NCBI GenBank assembly: GCA_965657945.1 | Contig: CBFHPW010000006.1 | Location: forward strand, 1 to 64,000 | Direction of reading: 5' to 3' | DNA: 64,000 nucleotides | From: CAJJDF01 sp965657945 | GTDB taxonomy: Bacteria > Bacteroidota > Bacteroidia > Flavobacteriales_D > CAJJDF01 | Shown here: positions 52,479 through 60,865 of the stretch, one piece after another | How positions within the stretch are numbered: position 1 is the first letter of the stretch | How the letters are laid out: each line of letters opens with the position of its first letter | The notes under the pieces: model-generated | The model's database searches: none | Seen by the model: the letters and a program-made list of their open reading frames with translations, nothing else | What the model was told of the DNA's origin: nothing | Position numbers and translations under genes: made by a program

Positions 52479-53666
52479 TTAATCTAGAATCTCAGTAACT
52501 TGTCCTGCACCTACTGTTCTTCCACCTTCTCTGATTGCAAATCTAAGTCCTTTAGACATTGCAACTGGAACGATCAAATCAACAGTAATTGTAACGTTAT
52601 CACCAGGCATTACCATTTCTCTTCCTGCTTCTAGAGAAATTTCTCCAGTTACATCAGTAGTTCTCAAGTAAAACTGAGGTCTGTATTTGTTTTGGAATGG
52701 AGTATGTCTTCCACCCTCTTCTTTTTTCAAAACATATATTTCAGCTTTGAATTTTTTGTGAGGCGTAATAGTTCCAGGTCTAGTAATAACCATTCCTCTT
52801 TTAATTGCAGATTTTTCTACCCCTCTCAATAAAAGTCCTACGTTATCTCCAGCTTCTCCTCTGTCCAATATTTTTCTAAACATTTCTACTCCAGTAACTG
52901 TAGATTTCAATGGAGTTTCAATCATTCCTGAAATTTCTACTTCGTCTCCTGAGTTAATTACTCCAGTTTCAATTCTTCCTGTAGCAACCGTTCCTCTTCC
53001 AGTAATTGAGAATACATCTTCCACTGGCATCAAGAAATCTTTGTCTACATCTCTTGGAGGCAATTCGATCCAAGTATCAACAGCTTCCATCAATTCGTTT
53101 ACAGTAGCAACCCACTTCTCTTCTCCGTTAAGAGCTCCAAGTGCAGATCCAGCGATAACCGGTCCGTTGTCACCATCATATTGATAGAAAGACAATAATT
53201 CTCTGATTTCCATTTCAACTAGTTCTAACAACTCTTCGTCATCAACCATATCCACTTTATTCATGAATACAACCATTCTTGGAACACCTACTTGTCTTCC
53301 TAATAAGATGTGCTCTCTAGTTTGAGGCATAGGTCCGTCAGTTGCTGCAACTACCAAGATAGCTCCATCCATTTGAGCAGCTCCCGTTACCATGTTCTTC
53401 ACGTAATCTGCGTGACCTGGACAATCAACGTGCGCGTAATGTCTGTTTGCTGTTTGATACTCAATGTGTGATGTGTTAATTGTAATCCCTCTTTCTTTTT
53501 CTTCAGGGGCATTATCAATTGAACTAAAATCTCTGTTCTCAGCTAATCCCTGAGATGCAAGCACACTAGAAATAGCGGCTGTTAAAGTAGTTTTTCCGTG
53601 ATCTACGTGACCAATTGTACCGATATTAACGTGCGGTTTTGATCTGTCGAATGTTTCTTTAGCCAT
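52479..53666 (-). CDS. tuf: Elongation factor Tu
   Basis: EF-Tu delivers aminoacyl-tRNA to the ribosome. The P-loop GHVDHGKTT (19-27), DCPGHADYVKNM, NKVDMVDDEE and the domain 3 end GGRTVGAGQVTEIL are intact. Length is 395 residues. The gene is embedded in a tRNA cluster (four tRNAs before, tRNA-Trp after), an arrangement common in bacteria. Confidence 0.98.
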   Translation of the reverse strand: MAKETFDRSKPHVNIGTIGHVDHGKTTLTAAISSVLASQGLAENRDFSSIDNAPEEKERGITINTSHIEYQTANRHYAHVDCPGHADYVKNMVTGAAQMDGAILVVAATDGPMPQTREHILLGRQVGVPRMVVFMNKVDMVDDEELLELVEMEIRELLSFYQYDGDNGPVIAGSALGALNGEEKWVATVNELMEAVDTWIELPPRDVDKDFLMPVEDVFSITGRGTVATGRIETGVINSGDEVEISGMIETPLKSTVTGVEMFRKILDRGEAGDNVGLLLRGVEKSAIKRGMVITRPGTITPHKKFKAEIYVLKKEEGGRHTPFQNKYRPQFYLRTTDVTGEISLEAGREMVMPGDNVTITVDLIVPVAMSKGLRFAIREGGRTVGAGQVTEILD

Positions 53667-53722
53667 GGCTATGTTGTTTTTTTGTTGTTATTATTTATTT
53701 ATATTATAAGTCGTTTAATTAG

Positions 53723-53794
<72 letters not shown>

Positions 53795-53803
53795 AAAACA
53801 ATG

Positions 53804-53876
53804 AGCGGGAGACGGGGCTCAAACCCGCGACCCTCAGCTTGGAAGGCTGACGCTCTATCAACTGAGCTACTCCCGC
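53804..53876 (-). tRNA. tRNA-Gly (TCC)
   Basis: Acceptor GCGGGAG/CTCCCGC, anticodon stem TCAGC/GCTGA with loop CTTCCAA (anticodon TCC), and T-arm GCGGG/CCCGT. The discriminator is U73, as usual for tRNA-Gly. Confidence 0.95.
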
Positions 53877-53901
53877 TTATAATCTTACTAATTTATTCTT
53901 G

Positions 53902-53983
<82 letters not shown>

Positions 53984-54063
53984 AAATGAATTATATTTCA
54001 AAAAACTAAAAGTCTTAACTCGACTTCCTAACATGAAAAATCATGCTTAGTTTCAAACAAAAG

Positions 54064-54137
54064 AGCCGATAGAGGGACTCGAACCCACGACCTGCTGATT
54101 ACAAATCAGCTGCTCTAGCCAGCTGAGCTATATCGGC
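54064..54137 (-). tRNA. tRNA-Thr (TGT)
   Basis: Acceptor GCCGATA/TATCGGC, anticodon stem GCTGA/TCAGC with loop TTTGTAA (anticodon TGT) and T-arm GTGGG/CCCTC, which contains one T-T mismatch at pair 50-64. It is the first tRNA of the cluster, directly behind the promoter. Confidence 0.94.
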
Positions 54138-54166
54138 TTTTATTCCCCTGAACGTTTTAGGGTTTG

Positions 54167-54197
54167 CAAATCTAGAAAAGATATTTTACTATTCAAA
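54167..54197 (-). promoter_or_regulatory. Promoter of the tRNA-tuf transcript
   Basis: On the minus strand TTTG (54197-54194), a 19-bp spacer and TAGATTTG (54174-54167) match both consensus elements. It starts the Thr-Tyr-Gly-Thr-tuf-Trp run. Confidence 0.75.
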
Positions 54198-54279
54198 CAT
54201 TTTTAATAAAAATATTTACTTTTTTTCATCCCAACTTATTTATTGCTTTTTACAGCCTGAAAATAAGAGGTTTTTATAC

Positions 54280-54308
54280 AAAAAAGCCCTGCTTTTTTTA
54301 GCAGGGCT
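54280..54308 (-). terminator. Terminator of xerC-hpf
   Basis: A perfect 8-bp GC-rich stem AGCCCTGC/GCAGGGCT (54285-54292 with 54301-54308) is followed on the minus strand by a T-run, 20 bp after the hpf stop. Confidence 0.88.
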
Positions 54309-54327
54309 CGAAATTAATATTTTTTTA

Positions 54328-54615
54328 TTAATTCTTAGTTTTATGTTTATTAATTTGTCTTCTTAGAGCTTCTATCGCCTCATCGGTCGCCTCCTCAAAG
54401 GTTTTACACTGTTTCTTTGCAAATAAATCTTTTCCCGGAATAGCAAGTTTTATTTCAGCCACCTTATTCTCTTTATCAGCTGGTTCCAGTTTAAGAAATA
54501 CATCCCCTCCTATTATCTTGTCGTAATATTGAGTTAACTTACCTAGTTTATCCTCTATAAACTTTACTAATTTTTGATCCGCGTCAAAATGAATTGACTG
54601 TACTTTAATTTCCAT
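54328..54615 (-). CDS. hpf: Ribosome hibernation-promoting factor, short form
   Basis: This HPF/RaiA-family protein binds the 30S decoding site and inactivates idle ribosomes. The 95 residues contain KVQSIHFDADQKLVKFIEDK, YDKIIGGDVFLKLEP and AIPGKDLFAKKQCKTFEEAT, ending with IEALRRQINKHK. There is no C-terminal dimerisation domain of the long type. It lies 24 bp after xerC. Confidence 0.9.
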   Translation of the reverse strand: MEIKVQSIHFDADQKLVKFIEDKLGKLTQYYDKIIGGDVFLKLEPADKENKVAEIKLAIPGKDLFAKKQCKTFEEATDEAIEALRRQINKHKTKN

Positions 54616-54639
54616 AATTCTTGTTGTTTAAGGTTAATA

Positions 54640-55536
54640 CTAATTTTCTTTAGGATGAAATTTCTTGTAAGCATCCTTTAATCTTTCTATTGAGTTGTGA
54701 GTGTACACCTGAGTAGCTGTCAGATTTGCATGACCTAAAATTTCCTTAATTGTTTGGAGCTGTGCTCCGTTATTCAGCATATTGGTAGCGAAAGAATGCC
54801 TCATGGTATGAGGACTGCGTTTACTCTCATTTGTTACTAATCCAAGATAGTGATTTACCGTTCGATAAACAAACTTTTCATACAGTTTATTCCCTTTGTT
54901 TGTGACTAACAAAAATTCATGGTCACAACTCCCAAACTCTTCTTTTTTGCTCTGTTTATAAAGTTTCAACAACTCTATTAATCTTTGAGTCAATGGAACC
55001 AATCTTTCCTTATTTCCTTTACCTAATACTTTCAATTTGTTAGAAAAGATATCCACCTCTTTAATATGAATTAATTCTGATAACCTTATACCTGTTCCGT
55101 AGAATAGCTCTAGCATTAAAATATCCCTAATTCCATAAAAAGTGTTTTGAAAGATTTCGAGCTGAAACAATTCTTCGAGTTTGTTTTGTTCAAAATAAAC
55201 TGGCAATCTTTTCGATTGTTTTGGAGAGACAATACTATTCATTGGCGTAGAAATGATAACCCCTTGAATCATAAGGTATTTATAGAGAGTCTTTAAAGTA
55301 GAGATTTTTCTATTAATAGAACGGGCAGAAATACCACTTTCTTTTAGTTCTGCAATCCACGCTCTAATTTCGTTGTGTGTTGCGTCACCAAAACTTTCTG
55401 TCCGAAAAGTAGACTGAAGAAAATCTTGAAACTGATTTAAATCGCTTAAATAAGAGGTTACAGTATGGACAGAAAGCCTTCGCTCATTTTGAACATAACT
55501 CTTAAAATTGACCATTTGAGTTTCAAAGGAATTCAT
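54640..55536 (-). CDS. xerC: Tyrosine recombinase XerC/XerD-like
   Basis: This site-specific recombinase resolves chromosome dimers at dif. A SAM-like core-binding domain (about 8-92) precedes the catalytic domain. The active-site residues are R151 (GTGIRLSELI), K173/K175, H243 and R246 (HTMRHSFATN), H269 (LGHANLTATQ) and the nucleophile Y278 (VYTH). The 298-residue length is standard. In many Flavobacteriia rpsU lies just upstream of this gene, but no S21 gene is found here. No dif-like site was recognised. Confidence 0.92.
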   Translation of the reverse strand: MNSFETQMVNFKSYVQNERRLSVHTVTSYLSDLNQFQDFLQSTFRTESFGDATHNEIRAWIAELKESGISARSINRKISTLKTLYKYLMIQGVIISTPMNSIVSPKQSKRLPVYFEQNKLEELFQLEIFQNTFYGIRDILMLELFYGTGIRLSELIHIKEVDIFSNKLKVLGKGNKERLVPLTQRLIELLKLYKQSKKEEFGSCDHEFLLVTNKGNKLYEKFVYRTVNHYLGLVTNESKRSPHTMRHSFATNMLNNGAQLQTIKEILGHANLTATQVYTHNSIERLKDAYKKFHPKEN

Positions 55537-55733
55537 ATTCTTTCATTTCTTTTATTGAATTTACGAAAATCTACTTCAAAACAAAAACTTATTTTAAATT
55601 CAAAAAACCAACACAAACCATTCTTTAATTGTCATTGTAAATTTTATAAAATATTGTTTCATATAGTTTTAAAACAATAAAACAAACAATTACTTTAATT
55701 GTAAAATTAGAAGGTAATTAAAGATTTGAAAAT

Positions 55734-55768
55734 AAAAAAAGCCTCGTTTCAAACAGAAACAAGGCTTT
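55734..55768 (-). terminator. Terminator of dnaK
   Basis: A 12-bp stem with one mismatch (AAGCCTCGTTTC with GAAACAAGGCTT, 5-nt loop) is followed by seven T on the minus strand, about 20 bp after the dnaK stop. Confidence 0.85.
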
Positions 55769-55790
55769 GACTCATTAATAATTAGTTTTC

Positions 55791-57686
55791 TTATTTGTCT
55801 TCAGACACTTCTTCGAAATCTACATCAGTAACTTCTTCGTCACCTTCTGAACTAGCTTCTGCTCCTTCTTGAGCGCCTGCTTCATCTTGGGCAGCATACA
55901 TTTCCTGGCTAGCAGCCTGGAAGGTAGTTGTTACTTTTTCAATTCCAGCTTTCATCGCAGCCAAATCTTTTGATTCGTGTGCTGTTTTTAATTCTGCTAA
56001 CGCTTCTTCAATTGGCGCTTTTTTATCTGCTGGAATTTTGTCTCCGTACTCCTCAAGTTGCTTTTCAGTTTGGAAAATCAAACTATCTGCCTGGTTTACA
56101 GTTTCAGCTTCTTCCATTTTAGCTTTATCGGCATCCGCATTTGCTTCTGCTTCTTCCTTCATTTTTTGAATTTCTTCATCGCTTAAACCTGAGGAAGCTT
56201 CAATTCGGATGTTCTGCTCTTTTCCTGTTGCCTTGTCTTTAGCAGAAACATTGATAATTCCGTTTGCATCGATATCAAAAATAACCTCAATTTGCGGCTC
56301 TCCTCTTCTTGCTGGCGGGATGTCTGTCAATTGAAATCTACCTAATGTTCTGTTGTCGGCTGCCATCGGTCTTTCTCCTTGCAATACATGGATATCCACT
56401 GCTGGCTGGTTATCGGCAGCTGTAGAAAAGACTTGAGATTTTTTAGTTGGGATAGTTGTGTTTGCATCAATCAACCTTGTCAAGACCCCACCCATTGTTT
56501 CAATTCCTAAAGAAAGTGGAGTTACATCTAACAACAGAACATCTTTTACTTCTCCTGTTAACACACCACCTTGAATCGCAGCTCCTACAGCAACAACCTC
56601 ATCAGGATTCACTCCTTTAGATGGTTCTTTTCCGAAATATTTTTTCACTGCATCCTGTACAGCTGGTATTCTTGTAGAACCTCCTACCAAAATAATTTCA
56701 TCAATGTCACTAGCAGATAGTCCTGCAGATTTCATTGCAGTCACACAAGGTTCGATTGTTCTTTTTACCAAATCATCAATTAACTGCTCAAATTTAGCTC
56801 TAGACAAAGTTCTTACCAAGTGTTTTGGTATTCCGTCTACTGGCATGATGTAGGGCAAGTTTATTTCAGATGAAGTGGTGCTTGACAATTCAATTTTTGC
56901 CTTTTCTGCTGCCTCTTTCAATCTTTGCAATGCCATTGGGTCATCTCTTAAATCAATCCCTTCGTCATTCTTGAATTCATCTGCCAACCAGTCGATGATT
57001 TTTTGATCTACATCGTCTCCTCCAAGGTGGGTATCCCCATCTGTAGAGAGTACTTCAAATACTCCATCTCCCAGTTCCAAAATAGAAACGTCATGTGTTC
57101 CTCCTCCGAAATCGAAAACAACAACTTTCTGGTCTGTGTTCTTTTTGTCCAATCCGTATGCTAATGCTGCGGCAGTTGGCTCATTAATAATTCTTTTGAT
57201 TGTTAATCCTGCAATTTCACCTGCTTCTTTGGTAGCTTGTCTTTGTGCATCATTAAAGTATGCCGGAACTGTAACCACTGCCTCTGACACTGAAGTACCC
57301 AAGTAATCCTCTGCAGTTTTTTTCATTTTTTGAAGAATCATTGCTGAAATTTCTTGTGGAGTGTACAACCTGTCGTCAATTTTAACTCTTGGTGTATTGT
57401 TGTCTCCTTTAACTACGTTGTAAGGAACTCTTTTTACTTCTTTGCTTGACTCATCAAAGCTATTTCCCATAAATCTCTTGATAGAGAAAATAGTTTTTGT
57501 TGGGTTTGTGATAGCTTGCCTTTTTGCAGGATCCCCTACTTTTCTTTCTCCTCCATCAACAAAAGCTACAACAGAAGGTGTTGTTCTTTTTCCTTCGCTA
57601 TTAGGAATTACAACTGGCTCATTTCCTTCCATTACAGAAACACATGAATTGGTTGTTCCTAAATCTATTCCTATTATTTTACTCAT
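55791..57686 (-). CDS. dnaK: Molecular chaperone DnaK (Hsp70)
   Basis: DnaK is the ATP-driven Hsp70 that works with DnaJ and GrpE. The ATPase domain begins IGIDLGTTNSCVSVMEGNE and contains VVTVPAYFNDAQRQATKEAG and VFDFGGGTHDVSIL. The linker DVLLLDVTPLSLGIET leads to the substrate domain and lid, and the protein ends with an acidic tail (EEVTDVDFEEVSEDK). Its length is 631 residues. dnaJ and grpE are not adjacent. The upstream region carries repeats that may mediate heat-shock control. Confidence 0.98.
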   Translation of the reverse strand: MSKIIGIDLGTTNSCVSVMEGNEPVVIPNSEGKRTTPSVVAFVDGGERKVGDPAKRQAITNPTKTIFSIKRFMGNSFDESSKEVKRVPYNVVKGDNNTPRVKIDDRLYTPQEISAMILQKMKKTAEDYLGTSVSEAVVTVPAYFNDAQRQATKEAGEIAGLTIKRIINEPTAAALAYGLDKKNTDQKVVVFDFGGGTHDVSILELGDGVFEVLSTDGDTHLGGDDVDQKIIDWLADEFKNDEGIDLRDDPMALQRLKEAAEKAKIELSSTTSSEINLPYIMPVDGIPKHLVRTLSRAKFEQLIDDLVKRTIEPCVTAMKSAGLSASDIDEIILVGGSTRIPAVQDAVKKYFGKEPSKGVNPDEVVAVGAAIQGGVLTGEVKDVLLLDVTPLSLGIETMGGVLTRLIDANTTIPTKKSQVFSTAADNQPAVDIHVLQGERPMAADNRTLGRFQLTDIPPARRGEPQIEVIFDIDANGIINVSAKDKATGKEQNIRIEASSGLSDEEIQKMKEEAEANADADKAKMEEAETVNQADSLIFQTEKQLEEYGDKIPADKKAPIEEALAELKTAHESKDLAAMKAGIEKVTTTFQAASQEMYAAQDEAGAQEGAEASSEGDEEVTDVDFEEVSEDK

Positions 57687-57730
57687 AATTTTTATGTATT
57701 GTTTTTTTATTAAAAATTCAATATCGACTA

Positions 57731-57827
57731 TTCAATGATTGTGCCACTGGTTCTTTCGTGTCAGTTTTATGACATTGCAATACAGAATACAGTGTCAGAA
57801 AGACAGAATGGCAGAAAGTGAAGTAAA
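57731..57827 (-). promoter_or_regulatory. dnaK upstream region: sigma54-like element and repeats
   Basis: On the minus strand TGGCACAATCATTGAA (57746-57731) has the sigma54 spacing TGGCAC-N5-TTG but A instead of C in the -12 GC. Upstream are TGTCA/TGACA elements at 57759-57763, 57770-57774 and 57793-57797, and direct repeats ACAGAAT (57782, 57803) and CAGAAAG (57796, 57812), plus-strand numbering. Together they look like an activator-dependent stress promoter. No TAnnTTTG element is seen. Confidence 0.45.
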
Positions 57828-57853
57828 ATTCTTGAATAAGTTTGACACTAAAA

Positions 57854-58882
57854 TTAAGAATTCACTGTCCAGGTAGTCAATCCCTGCATACAAAACTCAT
57901 AACTCTGAACATATCCACCACATTCATTCAAAGTCTTGATTACATTTTGTCTGTTCGACTCTTCGGAATAAAAAATCATAAAACCTCCTCCTCCTGCACC
58001 TGAGATTTTTCCACCAGTAGCACCAGCTTGTATGGTTGCACTATAAATATCATCAATGAATTGATTGGAAATACCTGCAGCCATTTTCTTTTTATTTTCC
58101 CAGCTAAAAGCCAAAATCTCTCCCACTTTTTTAAGTTCACCAGAAAGTAATGCCCTTTTCATAAAGAATGCTTGATCTTTAACAATTTTCATTGCCTCAA
58201 TAGGAATTTCTTTGTTTTGGCGAGCATTGTTCGATTGAGTTTCTATTATCTTGGCAGACTCTCTACTTGTTTTTGAGTAGTACAAAATAAGGTTGTACTG
58301 AAGTTCATTCAATACTTCATTTTTTATATTTAAAGGCTTTACAATTACAGAGTTATCTTTGTAAAATTCCATAAAATTAACCCCTCCGAAAGTTGCAGCA
58401 TATTGATCTTGCTTTCCTCCAGCCATTCCCAAGTCATTCCTCTCTATTTCAAAGGCAAGCTGAGCGATGTCATATTCACCCAAAGGCAACTTGAACCATT
58501 CTACAAATGCGCCCAATACAGAAACAACCAAAGTAGAGGACGTTCCCAACCCAGATCCAGAAGACACATCCATCGAGGTGTTCATTTCAAATGACAAGTT
58601 GGTTTTTCCAAATTGTTTTACAATTCTGTTATACACTCCCACCTGTAAATCCAAAATTCCATTTGTCGGTAATACATCCGAAGAATCAAAAATTAATTCC
58701 TCCTCCCTATCAGGAGCTCTAAATATTATCTTTCCATCAGTGCGAGGGATAATTGTGGTGTAGGCATACAAATTAATTGAAGCATTGAGAGTAGCACCTC
58801 CATAATTATCAGAAAAAGGGCTGACATCACTTCCTCCTCCGGCTAATCCGATTCTAAACGGGGCTTTACTTCTGTACTTCAC
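57854..58882 (-). CDS. GHMP-family sugar kinase, HddA-like (heptose 7-phosphate kinase)
   Basis: The N-terminus KAPFRIGLAGGGSDVSPFSD is typical of D-glycero-alpha-D-manno-heptose 7-phosphate kinase (HddA) and close relatives. The ATP-binding GHMP loop is SSGSGLGTSS (107-116), and the C-terminal motif GGKISGAGGGGF (about 290-301) completes the fold. HddA feeds GDP-heptose synthesis for S-layer or surface glycans. Other GDP-heptose genes are not in the window, so the sugar is inferred. The start is a GTG 9 bp after the GT2 stop (no ATG available before an in-frame stop). Length is 342 residues. Confidence 0.8.
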   Translation of the reverse strand: MKYRSKAPFRIGLAGGGSDVSPFSDNYGGATLNASINLYAYTTIIPRTDGKIIFRAPDREEELIFDSSDVLPTNGILDLQVGVYNRIVKQFGKTNLSFEMNTSMDVSSGSGLGTSSTLVVSVLGAFVEWFKLPLGEYDIAQLAFEIERNDLGMAGGKQDQYAATFGGVNFMEFYKDNSVIVKPLNIKNEVLNELQYNLILYYSKTSRESAKIIETQSNNARQNKEIPIEAMKIVKDQAFFMKRALLSGELKKVGEILAFSWENKKKMAAGISNQFIDDIYSATIQAGATGGKISGAGGGGFMIFYSEESNRQNVIKTLNECGGYVQSYEFCMQGLTTWTVNS

Positions 58883-58891
58883 TGGTTTGCT

Positions 58892-59845
58892 TTATATTTC
58901 TTTTTCTACGGCATAATTATTCCTGATTGGAGAGTTACGACCAATTAACTCAGCTATGAAGCCAGCCAAAAATAGCTGTGTACCCACAATCATCGAAAAA
59001 AGCGCAATGTGAAACCACGTATTGTCTGCCAACAGGGTTGCTCCTTTATTGATAAACAACTTATCTATTCCCAACCAAAAGGTAAGTCCAAATCCAAGAA
59101 TAAAGAACAAGGTTCCAATCAATCCAAAAAAGTGCATTGGCTTTTTTCCGAAACGAGTAATGAACGTGATTGTAAATAAATCCAAGAACCCATTTACAAA
59201 TCTATTCAACCCAAATTTCGAAACCCCGTATTTACGTTCTTGGTGTTGAACTACTTTCTCTCCTATCTTATCGAACCCGGCTCCTTTTGCAATTACAGGT
59301 ATGTAACGATGCATTTCTCCAAAAATCTCTATCGAGCGCACCACATCTCCCTTGTATGCTTTAAGCCCACAGTTCATGTCGTGCAATTTTATTCCACTAA
59401 AAACACGTGTTACGCCATTGTATAATTTTGTTGGAATTGTTTTCGACAAAGGATCATGCCTTTCCTTTTTCCAACCCGACACAATGTCAAAATCTTCTTT
59501 GGTAACCATTCTATACAGTTCTGGAATTTCATCTGGACTGTCCTGCAAATCTGCATCCATAGTAATGACAACAGCTCCTTTTGTAGAAGCAAATCCAGTA
59601 TTCAAGGCCGCGGATTTTCCGTAATTTCTTCTGAACTTAATTCCTTTGACGAAAGCATAACTATTCTTAAGCTCCTCGACAATTTCCCAAGATCTATCTT
59701 TACTTCCATCATCAATCAATATAACTTCAAAAGAATAATTCTCCTTCTTACACACCTTGTCAATCCATGATATTAATTCCGGCAAAGACTCTTCCTCGTT
59801 ATACAAAGGAACTACGATAGATAAATCCAAATTTGTTGTTTCCAA
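58892..59845 (-). CDS. GT2 glycosyltransferase, polyprenyl-phosphate type (DPMS/ArnC/GtrB-like)
   Basis: This enzyme transfers a sugar from a nucleotide donor to polyprenyl phosphate at the inner membrane. The GT-A domain shows IVVPLYNEEESLPELISWID (10-29), LIDDGSKDRSW (43-53) and MDADLQDSPDE (96-106). Two C-terminal membrane helices (about 231-255 and 275-300) are standard for this subgroup. The start is a TTG at 59845; no ATG lies between it and an upstream in-frame stop. With the sugar kinase 9 bp downstream, and a GT39-type acceptor enzyme elsewhere in the window, a lipid-linked sugar pathway is plausible. Length is 317 residues. Confidence 0.85.
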   Translation of the reverse strand: METTNLDLSIVVPLYNEEESLPELISWIDKVCKKENYSFEVILIDDGSKDRSWEIVEELKNSYAFVKGIKFRRNYGKSAALNTGFASTKGAVVITMDADLQDSPDEIPELYRMVTKEDFDIVSGWKKERHDPLSKTIPTKLYNGVTRVFSGIKLHDMNCGLKAYKGDVVRSIEIFGEMHRYIPVIAKGAGFDKIGEKVVQHQERKYGVSKFGLNRFVNGFLDLFTITFITRFGKKPMHFFGLIGTLFFILGFGLTFWLGIDKLFINKGATLLADNTWFHIALFSMIVGTQLFLAGFIAELIGRNSPIRNNYAVEKEI

Positions 59846-59863
59846 TACTTTTGCTTTTAAAAT

Positions 59864-60442
59864 TTATTTCTTCAAACCATTTGCGAATTGCTCTATAAGA
59901 CTTTCGATATTTTTATCGGTTTTGAACACAGATGAATCCATCTCTTCAATTGTCTTTATAGCCTGATCTACCTCTATACTTTCAATGAATTCATTTATTC
60001 CCTCGCTACTGATATCTATTCCCTCTCCCACTTTTTCTAATATCCCGTTAACATCTATTCCTTTAAATTTATCCAATAAATTATCCAGGGCATTCACGGC
60101 CGATGACTGAATATCTACTTTCCATTCTCCATTCTCTTTAATTAGCGATAAGGGCATGGGTTTTAAATTTCCTTCTGTAAAACAATCGCAATTGCTTATT
60201 TCATTGTCGGTCACACAATCAACAGCTGTTATTTCTTCATTATCGATTGTTAAATTTAAGTTTTCTCCCACTAAATCTATCATAGATTTAGATTTTTCGG
60301 TCACTAATAACCTCGCCTTTTCTCCCTCACTATTTTGAATTGCTGTGAAAAATTCTTTTGCTACACTCTCAGGTGAGTTTGGGTTGGAACAGGCAAAAAA
60401 TAGTCCTAAAAATAAAAATTTGATGTTTTTTAATAGCGCCAT
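59864..60442 (-). CDS. Lipoprotein with DUF4878-like domain
   Basis: A lipobox FFAC (Cys18) precedes a DUF4878-like segment (SPESVAKEFFTAIQNSEGEKAR and MPLSLIKENGEWKVDI), an alpha+beta fold related to the NTF2-like group. The C-terminal third is a set of short helices (LDNLLDKFKGIDVNGILEKV). The role is unknown. Its stop overlaps the few bases before the GT2 start, so it may be cotranscribed with GT2 and the sugar kinase. Length is 192 residues. Confidence 0.7.
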   Translation of the reverse strand: MALLKNIKFLFLGLFFACSNPNSPESVAKEFFTAIQNSEGEKARLLVTEKSKSMIDLVGENLNLTIDNEEITAVDCVTDNEISNCDCFTEGNLKPMPLSLIKENGEWKVDIQSSAVNALDNLLDKFKGIDVNGILEKVGEGIDISSEGINEFIESIEVDQAIKTIEEMDSSVFKTDKNIESLIEQFANGLKK

Positions 60443-60476
60443 AAAATCATTATATGTTTATAAAAAATGAAGTTAC

Positions 60477-60510
60477 AAAAAAAGGCACAATATAAATTGT
60501 GCCTTTTTTT
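60477..60510. terminator. Bidirectional terminator
   Basis: A perfect long stem AAAAAAAGGCACAAT/ATTGTGCCTTTTTTT with an ATAA loop lies after the small Glu-rich lipoprotein gene. Confidence 0.9.
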
Positions 60511-60534
60511 TAAAAAAATTAGTTAAAATGCTAA

Positions 60535-60789
60535 TTAGTGAGCAGAAACTTCTTCAGCTTCTTCTTCAACCATTTCTTCAGCTTTTGCTTCAGTTGTGTC
60601 GTTCGCTTCTTCAGTTGTTTCAGTAGCTTCTTCTTCCGTAGCTTCTTCTTCCATAGCTTCATCTTCAGCTCCTTCTACTCCTTCAACATTCTCAGTTCCA
60701 GCGTCTACTGCTCCTTCAGCATTATCAGTAGCAGCTTCACATGAAAATAATGCAACGGCAGCAACGATAGTTAAAAATTTAATTTTCAT
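60535..60789 (-). CDS. Small Glu/Thr-rich lipoprotein
   Basis: The 84-residue product has a lipoprotein signal (lipobox ALFSC, Cys17). The mature part is almost entirely Glu, Ala, Thr and Asp in imperfect repeats (EEEATEEEATETTEE, EEMVEEEAEE), with an expected strongly negative charge and no fold. A good promoter (60821-60850) and a strong terminator flank it, so it is a real single-gene unit. A role in cation or surface charge binding is only a guess. Confidence 0.7.
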   Translation of the reverse strand: MKIKFLTIVAAVALFSCEAATDNAEGAVDAGTENVEGVEGAEDEAMEEEATEEEATETTEEANDTTEAKAEEMVEEEAEEVSAH

Positions 60790-60820
60790 AATCTTTGATA
60801 TAATAGGGTTAATAATTGTA

Positions 60821-60850
60821 CAAAGCTAACATTATTCTAATAATCTCAAA
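60821..60850 (-). promoter_or_regulatory. Promoter of the Glu-rich lipoprotein gene
   Basis: On the minus strand TTTG (60850-60847), an 18-bp spacer and TAGCTTTG (60828-60821) match both consensus elements, 31 bp before the ATG. Confidence 0.7.
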
Positions 60851-60865
60851 AAAAAAACCTCTTAA

